64,000 nt of DNA from Aliiglaciecola sp. 3_MG-2023 (GTDB lineage: Bacteria; Pseudomonadota; Gammaproteobacteria; Enterobacterales; Alteromonadaceae): NCBI RefSeq assembly GCF_030548205.1, contig NZ_JAUORV010000004.1, positions 277,706 through 341,705 of the forward strand, written 5' to 3'. A program made the position numbers and the translations under genes. Positions 46,040-55,841 of the stretch are shown here, one piece after another (position 1 is the first letter of the stretch; every line of letters starts with the position of its first letter). Below the pieces are notes generated by a model that was not told the DNA's origin, searched no databases, and worked only from the letters and a program-made list of their open reading frames with translations.

Positions 46040-47266
46040 GTGGACAAATCGGAATTTATTCAAATACGCAGATTTATACTTAAATTGGGCAAAATGTTGC
46101 ACAAATACGGCTCGCCGTCGTTTCGGCTTGAGGCGTATTTGAGTGAGATCGCCGCATATTTGGGTGTAAATGCTTCCTTTATTTCCACGCCAACGTCATT
46201 GTCAATTGTCTTGTGGAGCGACCGACACGAAGAAGAATATAACCATGCCGCCCGCATTGAACCCGGCGAATTGGATATGAACTCTTTATCACTGACCGAT
46301 GAACTGGCTTATCAATTATTAAAAGGTGAAATTAGCCTAGCTGATGCAGACAAGCGTTTGGATCAAATTGATGCTATGCAAAGTCCCTATAATAAAACCT
46401 TAACTGGAATAGCGTTTGGTACTTCAACCAGTGCCTTTGCGATGCTGATGGGAGCGGGTTGGCCAGAAATATTCTGGTCCGGCGTATTAGGATTGGTTGT
46501 ATATTTTTGGACACTTTGGTCACTGCGCTCAAAGCGAGTCAACTTGATGTTGGAATCAGTGGCGTCTTTTACGGTTGGCTTTGCTGTCTGCACCATAAAT
46601 TATTTTTTTGAGTCTGGACTGAATATTTGGCTAATTATTTTATCGTCGCTAATAATATTAGTACCAGGTTTGTCCTTAACCATCGGCCTTGCGGAACTAT
46701 CATCCCGTAACTTGGTTTCAGGTACCGCCAGGGTCATGGATGCCATTATGCAATTATTTAAATTGTATTTTGGTGCGTTTATCGGTATCACCCTAGGTTA
46801 CCAGCTCTATGGCCAGCAAGAATTGCAGGTTGCAGATACCCTACCATTTTGGGTTAACTGGCTAGGCGTGCTGCTGTTAAGTATTGGACTAGTAGCCATA
46901 TTTCGTACTCGAATGAAACATGTGCCTTGGGCTGTTGTTTCTACATTTATTGCTTATGGAGCGTCAACCTGGAGCTCGGCATATTTGGAAAATGGTTTAG
47001 GTGCATTTGTCGGAGCCTTCGCCTTAGGCGTCTTTTCAAACTTATTTTCTAGGATCATGAATGCGCCATCAACCATAGTTGCCATGCACGGTCTGATTGT
47101 GTTGGTGCCAGGTTCAAAAACCTACATAGGTCTGAATTCATTTATCTCCGGGCAAGATTTTATAAAGGCAGACCATATAGGTCAGGAGACATTTTTGATT
47201 TTAATGTCCTTAGTCGCCGGATTAATTTTTGCCAACATCGTAATGCCCACCAAAAAAGCATTGTAA
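46040..47266 (+). CDS. ThrE-family threonine/serine exporter-like protein
   Basis: The 408-residue protein combines the cytoplasmic ThrE N-terminal domain (about 1-125; LGKMLHKYGSPSFRLE, STPTSLSIVLW) with ten or so TM helices. These include VPGLSLTIGLAELSSRNLVSGTARVM, characteristic of the DUF1212/DUF3815 pair fused in ThrE. It probably exports small amino acids. The GTG start has only a weak ribosome site. Its TAA stop lies within the first REP repeat of array B. Confidence 0.86.
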   Translation: MDKSEFIQIRRFILKLGKMLHKYGSPSFRLEAYLSEIAAYLGVNASFISTPTSLSIVLWSDRHEEEYNHAARIEPGELDMNSLSLTDELAYQLLKGEISLADADKRLDQIDAMQSPYNKTLTGIAFGTSTSAFAMLMGAGWPEIFWSGVLGLVVYFWTLWSLRSKRVNLMLESVASFTVGFAVCTINYFFESGLNIWLIILSSLIILVPGLSLTIGLAELSSRNLVSGTARVMDAIMQLFKLYFGAFIGITLGYQLYGQQELQVADTLPFWVNWLGVLLLSIGLVAIFRTRMKHVPWAVVSTFIAYGASTWSSAYLENGLGAFVGAFALGVFSNLFSRIMNAPSTIVAMHGLIVLVPGSKTYIGLNSFISGQDFIKADHIGQETFLILMSLVAGLIFANIVMPTKKAL

Positions 47267-47494
47267 GAGGGTGCTTTAACCCCGCAGAGACGTCCTGCCC
47301 TCCATGGCCTAAAGACCATGCTACTGGTGATGACAAAATTTTACCTGTAGGCGGGTGCTTTAGCCCCGCAAAGATGCCCTGCCTTTCATGGCCTAAAGAC
47401 CATGCTACAGATGATGACTAAATTTTACCTGTAGGCGGGTGCTTTAGCCCCGCAAGGGACATTTGAACCCCATGGCCTCAAGACCATGCTACAC
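47264..47494. repeat. REP/BIME-like array B
   Basis: Three head-to-tail pairs of the same two GTAG-headed hairpins as in array A fill the whole gap between the ThrE-type gene and the exonuclease. The first copy has GTAA for GTAG and supplies the ThrE stop codon; the last ends 3 bp before the exonuclease stop. The middle spacer GATGATGACTAAATTTTACC is close to one in array A. Confidence 0.85.
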
Positions 47495-47497
47495 AGT

Positions 47498-48190
47498 CTA
47501 GGGGTTAATTCTTTGAGGCCTTACTGTGCCTTTAAACACTTTTAGTGCGCCTGTTCCTGTCAATGCCGACAGCGGCTCCCTGCCCTTACTATCTAACTGA
47601 CTTAATTGCGCAAATAACAATTCCATGGTGGCGACTGCGTCATCAAGCGCGTTGTGAGCCGGCGCTAAAGGTAAATTATGACGCTGTCGACAAGAAGTGA
47701 GTGTTGCCGCGTTCGGCGCTGGTACACTCTCTGATTTGCGAATTTGATAAAGCGCTAACTGCAAGGTATCTAGAGTCACAATATCCTCTAAGGGCATGCC
47801 TAATTTCAAAAACACTTTATTAAGTACTGACATATCTAAATTGGTATTGTGAAACACCCAAACATGTGACTCTGCATAGTGGCGTAATTTCTCCAATGCG
47901 ACTTTTACCGGCTCTCCTTGAGCAATGTGTTCATCCAATAAGCCATGGATCACTGGGCTTTGGTTTAATGAGGCTTTGGTGGCTATAACCTGGTAATAAC
48001 AGCTCGCCAAAGCGATGGAACTTTGCTTACCTTCAACCCAACCTATAGATAGAATATTAGACTCTTTTGCATCCAGTGACGTTAGCTCGAGATCAATGGC
48101 TAAAAACGGAATTTGCTGCCAAGGCAGATGACGAAAATGCGCTGGAATAGTAAATTTAGGTAAAAACCAATTTTTCAGTGTTTGCCACAT
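47498..48190 (-). CDS. DEDDh 3'-5' exonuclease (DnaQ-like)
   Basis: The 230-residue product has the exonuclease motifs ExoI (AIDLELTSLD, where Asp-x-Glu binds metal), ExoII (VFHNTNLDMSVL) and ExoIII (HNALDDAVATMEL, with the catalytic His four residues before Asp). It is a stand-alone proofreading-type or RNA-processing exonuclease. It lies 86 bp behind the CBS/DUF294 gene on the same strand, a pairing seen in many Gammaproteobacteria next to acetate symporter genes. Confidence 0.9.
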   Translation of the reverse strand: MWQTLKNWFLPKFTIPAHFRHLPWQQIPFLAIDLELTSLDAKESNILSIGWVEGKQSSIALASCYYQVIATKASLNQSPVIHGLLDEHIAQGEPVKVALEKLRHYAESHVWVFHNTNLDMSVLNKVFLKLGMPLEDIVTLDTLQLALYQIRKSESVPAPNAATLTSCRQRHNLPLAPAHNALDDAVATMELLFAQLSQLDSKGREPLSALTGTGALKVFKGTVRPQRINP

Positions 48191-48276
48191 CGAATGCTAA
48201 TCCTATTTAGTCGACATTTGTGTTTTATCGCATTTTTTAATTAATAACCTAACGCTAACCATTCCATAGACCGTAT

Positions 48277-50106
48277 TTAACCACCCGCAAACTTCATGGA
48301 AACACCTTGCTGACTGCGTTTAATGGTTTTAAACGCTGCTTTTAATTGGTGGCGTTGTATGGAAGATAAGTCGCTAATGGATACATAGTTATTTGTCACA
48401 CTATTTTGTAATTGATGACGCCAACGTAATCGGTTTAGAAACAACCAAATATCCCGTAAATCATTGCCATCACTTTCAGTCAATTGGGACTCCTCTTTTA
48501 AATTATCCAAACGCCCTATGGTTGATGGCATTTCCAAGCCTTTTGCTAACGCATAGATCCGCACCAAATTATTAATAATCGCAATGGCGTTTACTTTTAA
48601 GTCGATGCAATCTTCCGGTTGATGACCCTTTTGAAACACAAACTTTTGAAATACAGATAAAGGAACGGCAACGTCTGCCGCTTGGCGAGCCAAAGCAGAG
48701 AGAAATAAAGGCTGTTTCAATAGCGGCTTCCGGGCGGCTTGTAACGCGGTAAACAAGTCCTTATTACCAGCAACAGCGCGCACATCTAAAAAGATATTAA
48801 AATGTAAAATAGCGTCTAAAGTAGGTTCTTTGACCCACTTTTCTGACTCGTTAATGGCGTCTTCGACGCTAAGCCGCAGCTCAGGGTTTGACGCCATAAT
48901 GTTACCATCGCACAATTTTATGCCACATTTTCCTAAACCTTCACACACATACTGTGACATCTGCGCGAAATACTCATCCTCCTGTTGATTGGGACGTCGT
49001 TCTAACAATAATCCATTATCTTGATCTGACCCCATATTTTGATCTTCACGAGCTTGAGAGCCATACACCAGCCAACAAAAATCAAAAGGTGGATTGCCAT
49101 TTTGTTGCTGAAAAAAAGTTAAAAGTTTGCGAGTCATAATGTCCGTTGCTTGGGAAAGTACTTTCCCAGCCACATCAAAATCACCTAAACGCTTAGCATG
49201 TTTGGCAAAATAATGAGGCAATTGCCAACTCAAACGAGTTAGTTCATATAAGTTTTTCGCTTTTGCTAACTCATCAATTAAAAACAGAATATTGCCCCGC
49301 TGATGACGGATCATATCGCTGGAGGTTAACATTCCCAGAGGAGTGTGGGTTATTCGGTCAATGACTGGAAGGTGATGAATATTGTGTTCTGTCATCATGC
49401 ACAAAGCATCAAAAAGTGTTCTATTCTCGGTAATCTTAAATGGCTCTTTAGTCATCACTTCAGATACAGGTAAGTGAACACTTACCTCCTTTGAAACCAC
49501 TCTATTTCTTATATCTCTATCTGTTAAAATTCCAACCAGCTTATCGCCTTCGGTGATTAATAATGAGGAAATGCTGGCTTCCGACATTTGTTGAGTTGCA
49601 CGCAATATCGAGGTATCAGTGTCACTACTGATAACGGTATCAGAGATAACCTCGCTAATGGGTTTATACAACCACATAGATTTAGAATCCGCCACAGCAT
49701 CATTGTAAAGCTGATCACTATGGTAGGTTTCAAAGAACTTTGCCACTGCCGGATTTTCGTTACATAAACTATCAAATTGTGCCGCCGGTAAACAATACAA
49801 TAAACCTGCACTATCCACCTTAATATCAATAGCATGATTCAATTTATTGAGTAAGTTACCGACCCCAAAGAAATCCCCTTCACTCAGGTTTTGTTCAACT
49901 TCATTGGAGTCTTTAACGGTAAATTGGCCGCTACTAATTAAGAACAGATTGTTATCCCTGTCTGCCAGTATTTGTGCAGCATTCTCAGACGTTAAATAGG
50001 CAACAGTAATATGCCGCGCCAGCGCCATCAACCTTTCAGTTGATAGTTGATCAAAAGGAGCAGAAGCTTTTAAAAAATCCAGCGATTGTTGGGGAATGCT
50101 AGTCAC
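48277..50106 (-). CDS. Cyclic-nucleotide-binding/CBS/DUF294 nucleotidyltransferase-like protein
   Basis: The 609-residue protein has an N-terminal cNMP-binding-like domain (about 15-135), two CBS domains (about 155-275; SISSLLITEGDKLVGILTDR and NIHHLPVIDR), a DUF294 nucleotidyltransferase core (VYGSQAREDQNMGSDQDNGL near 350, with the Gly-Ser and Asp-x-Asp metal motif) and a C-terminal helical domain. The layout resembles PII-uridylyltransferase-like sensors of energy status: CBS domains usually bind adenine nucleotides. Substrate and partner are unknown. Its place behind the acetate symporter suggests a role in acetate or energy control. Confidence 0.88.
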   Translation of the reverse strand: MTSIPQQSLDFLKASAPFDQLSTERLMALARHITVAYLTSENAAQILADRDNNLFLISSGQFTVKDSNEVEQNLSEGDFFGVGNLLNKLNHAIDIKVDSAGLLYCLPAAQFDSLCNENPAVAKFFETYHSDQLYNDAVADSKSMWLYKPISEVISDTVISSDTDTSILRATQQMSEASISSLLITEGDKLVGILTDRDIRNRVVSKEVSVHLPVSEVMTKEPFKITENRTLFDALCMMTEHNIHHLPVIDRITHTPLGMLTSSDMIRHQRGNILFLIDELAKAKNLYELTRLSWQLPHYFAKHAKRLGDFDVAGKVLSQATDIMTRKLLTFFQQQNGNPPFDFCWLVYGSQAREDQNMGSDQDNGLLLERRPNQQEDEYFAQMSQYVCEGLGKCGIKLCDGNIMASNPELRLSVEDAINESEKWVKEPTLDAILHFNIFLDVRAVAGNKDLFTALQAARKPLLKQPLFLSALARQAADVAVPLSVFQKFVFQKGHQPEDCIDLKVNAIAIINNLVRIYALAKGLEMPSTIGRLDNLKEESQLTESDGNDLRDIWLFLNRLRWRHQLQNSVTNNYVSISDLSSIQRHQLKAAFKTIKRSQQGVSMKFAGG

Positions 50107-50148
50107 TTGACTCTCCTATTTTAGGTTTAGTGTTGAATTTAAAATAAA

Positions 50149-50172
50149 AAAGCCCGATTGAAGTCGGGCTTA
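50149..50172 (-). terminator. Intrinsic terminator of the symporter operon
   Basis: The stem AAGCCCGA / TCGGGCTT has a T run on the minus strand, 28 bp past the symporter stop codon. Confidence 0.87.
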
Positions 50173-50199
50173 ATTTATTTTTAGTTTTACCCGTCTCAC

Positions 50200-51906
50200 T
50201 TAGTGAGCAGAAGCTTCCCCTGATCCTTTCGGATAACGAATATCTTCTACTAGTTGTTGAATCTCTTCTGGTGAATCACCGGTGAATTTCAACACTACTA
50301 ATGCTACTGCAAAGTTAACCAGCATACCTATAGTACCGATACCTTCAGGTGAGATTTCAAATAACCAGTTTTCAGGAACATTTGCAGCAGGATTTACAAA
50401 CTTGAAGTAGATAATGTAAGCAGTAGTAAATGTAATCCCTGCTAACATACCAGCAATTGCCCCTTTGTCGTTCATTCGCTTCATGAATATTCCCATAATA
50501 ATCGCAGGGAAGAAGGAAGACGCGGCTAGACCGAACGCGAAGGCAACCACCTGTGCCACAAACCCGGGGGGATTAATCCCGAAGTAACCAGCAATACATA
50601 TGGCGACCCCTGCTGCTAAACGTGCATAAAACAGTTCTTTCCTATCGGTTATATCCGGCATCAAGTTTCGTTTCAATAAATCATGGGAAACTGAGGTAGA
50701 GATTACCAATAGCAGTCCAGCTGAAGTCGAAAGCGCTGCGGCAACACCACCGGCGGCGACCAAAGCAATTACCCATGCTGGTAAGTTTGCAATTTCAGGA
50801 TTGGCCATCACCATGATGTCACGGTCCACATCCATTTCATTGCGTTCATCTCCAGAGTAAAACATTTTTCCATCGTTGTTTTTGTCGTCCCAAGTAATCA
50901 ACCCGGTTTTTTCCCAATTGGTGATCCAGCTTGGCGCTTCACTGTAATTGGTGCCCATTTGATCGGTACCATTAATGGTTTCGATCATGTTGACCCGTCC
51001 AAAAGAAGCCAAAGATGGTGCAGTGGTATACAAAATGGCGATAAATGCTAATGCCCAACCTGCACTGTAACGCGCATCACGAACCTTAGGCACAGTGAAG
51101 AAACGCACAATAACGTGTGGTAAACCGGCAGTACCAACCATCAAGGCGGCAGTAATACAAAACACATCGATCATACTTTTGTTACCCGTCGTGTATTCGT
51201 TAAACCCTAACTCCAAGGAAAGTCCATCGAGTTTGTCTAGCATATACACCCCCGAACCATCAGCGAGTGTCGCTCCAAATCCGGTTTGCGGTAAAATATG
51301 ACCAGTTACTATCATTGAAATAAAGATGGTAGGCACAAGATACGCGAAAATAAGTACACAATATTGAGCGACTTGAGTGTAGGTAATACCTTTCATTCCG
51401 CCCAAAACGGTATAGAAGAAAACGATTGCCATACCAATAACGACACCAGAAACAATATCCACTTCAAGGAAGCGACTGAATACCACTCCTACGCCCCGCA
51501 TTTGTCCAGCTACATAGGTGAAACAAACAAAGATGGCACAGATTACGGCTACGGTTCTCGCTGTCTGTGAGTAATACCTATCACCAATAAAGTCTGGCAC
51601 CGTAAACTTACCGAACTTGCGTAAATATGGCGCAAGACAAAGGGCAAGTAATACATATCCGCCTGTCCATCCTAATAGGTAAACTGCACCATCGTAGCCC
51701 ATAAACGAGATTAATCCCGCCATGGAAATAAACGAAGCAGCTGACATCCAATCGGCAGCTGTCGCCATGCCGTTGGCAATGGGATGCACCCCGCCTCCAG
51801 CCACATAAAACTCATTGGTTGAACCCGCTCTGGCCCAAACTGCGATACCGATATAAAGTAAAAATGAAGCACCGACTATAATAAAAGTTAAAATTTGTAC
51901 GTCCAT
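50200..51906 (-). CDS. Sodium:solute symporter, acetate-type large subunit (ActP-like)
   Basis: This 568-residue SSS-family transporter has 13 or so TM helices. MATAADWMSAASFISMAGLI (residues 46-65) and the SSS core GGMKGITYTQVAQYCVLIFAY are visible. A soluble Asp-rich loop between TM helices (about 315-355) is a feature of this subgroup. It is paired with a DUF4212 small subunit 10 bp upstream. The substrate is probably acetate or another short carboxylate, supported by the nearby crbS, crbR and acs genes. Confidence 0.9.
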   Translation of the reverse strand: MDVQILTFIIVGASFLLYIGIAVWARAGSTNEFYVAGGGVHPIANGMATAADWMSAASFISMAGLISFMGYDGAVYLLGWTGGYVLLALCLAPYLRKFGKFTVPDFIGDRYYSQTARTVAVICAIFVCFTYVAGQMRGVGVVFSRFLEVDIVSGVVIGMAIVFFYTVLGGMKGITYTQVAQYCVLIFAYLVPTIFISMIVTGHILPQTGFGATLADGSGVYMLDKLDGLSLELGFNEYTTGNKSMIDVFCITAALMVGTAGLPHVIVRFFTVPKVRDARYSAGWALAFIAILYTTAPSLASFGRVNMIETINGTDQMGTNYSEAPSWITNWEKTGLITWDDKNNDGKMFYSGDERNEMDVDRDIMVMANPEIANLPAWVIALVAAGGVAAALSTSAGLLLVISTSVSHDLLKRNLMPDITDRKELFYARLAAGVAICIAGYFGINPPGFVAQVVAFAFGLAASSFFPAIIMGIFMKRMNDKGAIAGMLAGITFTTAYIIYFKFVNPAANVPENWLFEISPEGIGTIGMLVNFAVALVVLKFTGDSPEEIQQLVEDIRYPKGSGEASAH

Positions 51907-51916
51907 TTGAGTTCTC

Positions 51917-52183
51917 CTACTCTTCGTCTACGCCGTAGCGTTTATCTAGAACATTCATTTGACGAACGTAGACAAAAATCAACGCCACAAATACGTAAAT
52001 TGCACCTTGCTGTGCGAACCAGAATCCAAGTTTGAAGCCGAAAAATCTCACTTCATTTAGTACATCTACTAGCAGAATGCCGAATCCAAACGATACAACA
52101 AACCATACAATCAGCAGTTTTAACATTAACGAGAGATTGTCTCGCCAATAGGCTTTTTTATCTTCTTCTGTTTTAAACGCCAT
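51917..52183 (-). CDS. DUF4212 small membrane subunit of the sodium:solute symporter
   Basis: The start is ATG 52183, 7 nt after GAGGA; the ATG at 52189 is too close to that site. The 88-residue protein has two TM helices (about 18-40 and 49-70) and the family pattern YWRDNLSLMLKLLIVWFVVS. DUF4212 proteins accompany this type of sodium symporter and may aid folding or activity. A GACTATGGTC motif lies 154 bp upstream, the same distance as before acs. Confidence 0.9.
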   Translation of the reverse strand: MAFKTEEDKKAYWRDNLSLMLKLLIVWFVVSFGFGILLVDVLNEVRFFGFKLGFWFAQQGAIYVFVALIFVYVRQMNVLDKRYGVDEE

Positions 52184-52336
52184 GCTCATTTCCTCTTGCT
52201 TTTAGTCTGGCAATTAACCTTGGAATGGCACAAACGCAAAAAATAGTGCCGCCCAAAGCCTTGAATTTTTTCAATCAGAATGACTGCCATTCCGAACGTT
52301 TTCTAATCTATCCATGTATTACTAGTAGTGAAATGA

Positions 52337-52349
52337 GACTATGGTCGTA
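52337..52349. promoter_or_regulatory. Candidate CrbR site before the DUF4212-symporter operon
   Basis: GACTATGGTCGTA shares the core GACTwTGGTC with three copies before acs. It lies 154 bp upstream of the DUF4212 start and about 70 bp before crbS, so it could serve either gene. Confidence 0.6.
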
Positions 52350-52418
52350 GTACCACAATTTATTTTTCAAAAGTGTGCTAAATTACTAATATCGATAGTG
52401 TTTTAGGTACAGAATTAA

Positions 52419-55400
52419 ATGACATTGGGTTGGGTTTTATTAGCCTTAATTTATCTAACAGGGTTATTTTGGATCGCTCGCTGGGGTGATAGAAACACGC
52501 CTTTGGCGCGTGCGATCACGTCGCATCCAATCGTATACTCCCTTGCTTTAGCAATTTATTGTTCAGCCTGGACATTCTTTGGCATGGTGGGAGAGGCGTC
52601 TCGGAATCAATGGCAATATATTGCTATTTTGTTAGGGCCAATATTGGTTTACCTGTTTGGTTATCGCTTCATTTATAAGTTGATTTTGGTCAGTAAGAGA
52701 CAAAATATTACGACTATTGCCGACTTCATTGCCTCTCGGTACGGTAAGCGACAAACCGTTGCCTTGTTAGTCACCTTTATTGCGCTTTTGGCAACGATTC
52801 CCTATATGGCACTGCAACTCAAAGCTATTGGCTCGGCATTTCAATTAATTACCGAACAACAACACAGTGAAGTCATTGTGTTAATCGCCTCTGTATTTAT
52901 TGCATTCTTTGCGATTTATTTTGGCACACAACACTCAGATGTGACTGAATACCGAAGAGGATTGATGCTCGCCATTGCTTTTGAGTCCAGCATAAAACTC
53001 ATTGCTTTAATCGTAATCGCCTCCCTCGCTTACGTTTGGGCGGTAGTCGACAACCCCGAAGAATTTAGCAAAGCACTTTCAAAATTTAACTCAGCTGCAC
53101 AATTCAGCACCTTACCATTTTTCGCTCAAACCTTGATGTCTGCTGCTGCCATCATCTGTTTACCACGGCAATTTCATGTGGCTGTCGTAGATAATTTAAA
53201 GCTATCTCACCTGAAAACTGCGCGCTTCTTATTTCCACTTTATTTAGCTGTCACTGCCGCTGTTATCCCCATCATTACCGCAGCTGGACAAACCTTGATT
53301 GGTGCTCAAGAACCCGATACCTACGTGCTTAGCTTAGCCATATTGTCAGACTCACTATTCGTTAAAATCTTGGTCTTCATGGGGGGCTTATCCGCGGCAA
53401 TGGCGATGATTATTATCGCCACCTTAACCCTCAGTACTATGGTTACCAATGACGTAATCTTACCTAAGATGTTGTCTCGTCAAAATCACAATGCGCCTTT
53501 GTTTAATTATGCTAAAACCATTCTGTTAGTCAGACGTTTGGTTATCGCAACACTCATTGCCCTAGCCTATTTCTATCATCAACAAATGACTGGCAGTCGT
53601 TCATTACTGTCCATTGGATTAGTGGCATTTTCGTTAGTTGTGCAGTTATTGCCTGCTATTTTAGGCGGACTTTATTGGAAAAAAGGGCATGCCCATGGCG
53701 TTTATGCGGGCTTGCTTGCGGGTTTTTTAACTTGGGTGATGTGGTTGATGTTTCCCATGTTAAACGAGGTCACCACCTCTCAATTACAGTCAGAAGTAAT
53801 TAGTGTGGCGGCAATGGTTAGTTTGTTCGCCAACACAAGTTGTTACTTGCTCTTTTCCCATTTTGCACAAGATCGCTTAGTTGACCGAATTCAATCTCAA
53901 GCTTTTGTGTCTCCGCGGGAAGAGAATATCGAAGAGTCTCAAAAGCAGCGCAAGAGCGCCACTATTGGCGATCTTTCCACACTATTATCTACTTTCCTTG
54001 GGGAGTCTAGAGTCAAGATTCTAATGGAGGATTTTGAAAATCGAGCCAAAATAAAACTGCATGACCAACAATCCCCCGATCATGAATTTCTCCAGTATTG
54101 CGAACGGGCATTAGGTGGCGCATTAGGCGCTTCAAGTGCAAAAGCCTTAATTGATAGTGCTCTGGGCGGAAAAAAATTAGATTTTGAAGAAGTGGTTAAT
54201 TTTTTCGATGACACCACTCAAGCAATGCAATTCAACACCACGGCTCTATTCACTTCAATAGAAAGTCTAGATCAAGGAATAAGCGTCATCGACAAAAACC
54301 TGAATATGGTGGCTTGGAATAGGCGCTACCTAGAGTTATTTAATTACCCTGCTGATTTGGTTAATGTTGGCACCCCCATAGAAGATTTGGTTCGTTACAA
54401 TGCTCAACGGGGTGAATGCGGTGTGGGTGAAATTGAGTCTTTGGTTCAAAAACGCGTGGCACACTTGAAAGCAGGCCATCCACATAAATTTATTCGTCAG
54501 CGCAGTGACGGCAAAATGATTGAAATGGTTGGAAATCCCCTTCCTGGTGGTGGTTTTGTAACTAGTTTCAACGATATTACGGCCCATATAGAAATTCAAA
54601 AAGCCTTAGAAGAGTCAAAAATAAACTTAGAACGTCGTATTGAAAAAAGAGGTGAAGAAGTTCAAGCAATTAACGCTGAATTACGCAGTGAAATAGAACG
54701 CAGAGCTCAACTTGAAGAAGATTTAGTTCAAGCTCGCAAAGCTGCTGAAGATGCTAATGCAAGTAAAACACGTTTTCTTGCTTTGGCCAGCCATGACGTT
54801 TTGCAACCATTAAATGCCGCTAAATTATATTTGTCAGCATTAGGTGAAATCGATGTTGATCGTGAAGCTAAAGAGATTCTCAACAAACTTAGCGATAGTG
54901 TCAATTCCAGTGAAACCCTGATTGCCACTTTGTTAGATATAGCTCGCCTCGATCAAGGTGAAATGAAGTTAACCATGGAAGATGTGTTATTACCCGAACT
55001 ACTCAGCTCTCTAATAGATGAGTTTGCCATGAAAGCAGAACAAAAAGGATTACAACTGCGCACCCAAATTCCAGCTTATTGGGTCAACACAGATAAAACC
55101 CACTTGTATCGTATTGTACAAAACCTGCTTTCAAATGCGGTGAAATACACAAAAAAAGGCAAGATACTATTGAGTGCAAGAAAACGACAAGGTCGCATAC
55201 TCATTCAAGTTTGGGATACAGGAATCGGGATTTCAGCTGCAGAACAGAATAGAATATTTAACGACTTTTATCGCGTCGATGGTAGCCCTCAACATGGAGT
55301 AGGTTTAGGTTTGGGTGTTGTCACCCGTATGTCGAGTAAACTTGCGATTAATGTCAGTGTTCGTTCTACCCCAAACAAAGGCAGTTGTTTTAGTTTTGAC

Positions 55401-55841
55401 CTCCCATTAGGCGAGTCACATTCACAACAACCGGACACAGTAACCACTAACAAAACTGGCTTGAAAGACATGCTGGTATTATGTATTGATGACAAAGATG
55501 AAAACCTGGATGCCATGCAAACGGTATTAAGTAAATGGCAGGTGAATATCATCACGGCATTGGATCTTCCGCAGGCTAAAGTGCAGTTAAACTCGCGTAT
55601 ACCGGATGTTATTTTGGTTGATTATCATTTGACAAATAACGTGAATGGATTGGATGTGATAGAAGCCCTTCGTAACCAATTTGGTGAGAACTTACATGCT
55701 GTTTTAGTGACTGCAAATCAACAAACTGAAATTGTAGATCTTTGTAAAAAACTCAATATTAGCTATTTAAGCAAACCCGTTAAACCCGCTAAATTACGGG
55801 CTTTATTAAATAGTTTTAGGCTTTCCATATCACCCCAATAA
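52419..55841 (+). CDS. crbS: CrbS, hybrid sensor kinase with sodium:solute symporter domain
   Basis: The 1,140-residue protein combines a 12-13 TM SSS transporter module (1 to about 490), a linker, a PAS domain (about 610-730; GISVIDKNLNMVAWNRRYLELF), a coiled coil, a HisKA domain (His792 in LASHDVLQPLNAAK), an ATPase domain (NLLSNAVKYT, DTGIGIS, GVGLGLGVV) and a C-terminal receiver with Asp1068 (LVDYHL). This layout is that of CrbS, which with CrbR switches on acetate uptake and acs in Vibrio and Pseudomonas. The SSS module may sense a solute or transport. It overlaps the convergent next gene by 26 bp. Confidence 0.92.
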   Translation: MTLGWVLLALIYLTGLFWIARWGDRNTPLARAITSHPIVYSLALAIYCSAWTFFGMVGEASRNQWQYIAILLGPILVYLFGYRFIYKLILVSKRQNITTIADFIASRYGKRQTVALLVTFIALLATIPYMALQLKAIGSAFQLITEQQHSEVIVLIASVFIAFFAIYFGTQHSDVTEYRRGLMLAIAFESSIKLIALIVIASLAYVWAVVDNPEEFSKALSKFNSAAQFSTLPFFAQTLMSAAAIICLPRQFHVAVVDNLKLSHLKTARFLFPLYLAVTAAVIPIITAAGQTLIGAQEPDTYVLSLAILSDSLFVKILVFMGGLSAAMAMIIIATLTLSTMVTNDVILPKMLSRQNHNAPLFNYAKTILLVRRLVIATLIALAYFYHQQMTGSRSLLSIGLVAFSLVVQLLPAILGGLYWKKGHAHGVYAGLLAGFLTWVMWLMFPMLNEVTTSQLQSEVISVAAMVSLFANTSCYLLFSHFAQDRLVDRIQSQAFVSPREENIEESQKQRKSATIGDLSTLLSTFLGESRVKILMEDFENRAKIKLHDQQSPDHEFLQYCERALGGALGASSAKALIDSALGGKKLDFEEVVNFFDDTTQAMQFNTTALFTSIESLDQGISVIDKNLNMVAWNRRYLELFNYPADLVNVGTPIEDLVRYNAQRGECGVGEIESLVQKRVAHLKAGHPHKFIRQRSDGKMIEMVGNPLPGGGFVTSFNDITAHIEIQKALEESKINLERRIEKRGEEVQAINAELRSEIERRAQLEEDLVQARKAAEDANASKTRFLALASHDVLQPLNAAKLYLSALGEIDVDREAKEILNKLSDSVNSSETLIATLLDIARLDQGEMKLTMEDVLLPELLSSLIDEFAMKAEQKGLQLRTQIPAYWVNTDKTHLYRIVQNLLSNAVKYTKKGKILLSARKRQGRILIQVWDTGIGISAAEQNRIFNDFYRVDGSPQHGVGLGLGVVTRMSSKLAINVSVRSTPNKGSCFSFDLPLGESHSQQPDTVTTNKTGLKDMLVLCIDDKDENLDAMQTVLSKWQVNIITALDLPQAKVQLNSRIPDVILVDYHLTNNVNGLDVIEALRNQFGENLHAVLVTANQQTEIVDLCKKLNISYLSKPVKPAKLRALLNSFRLSISPQ

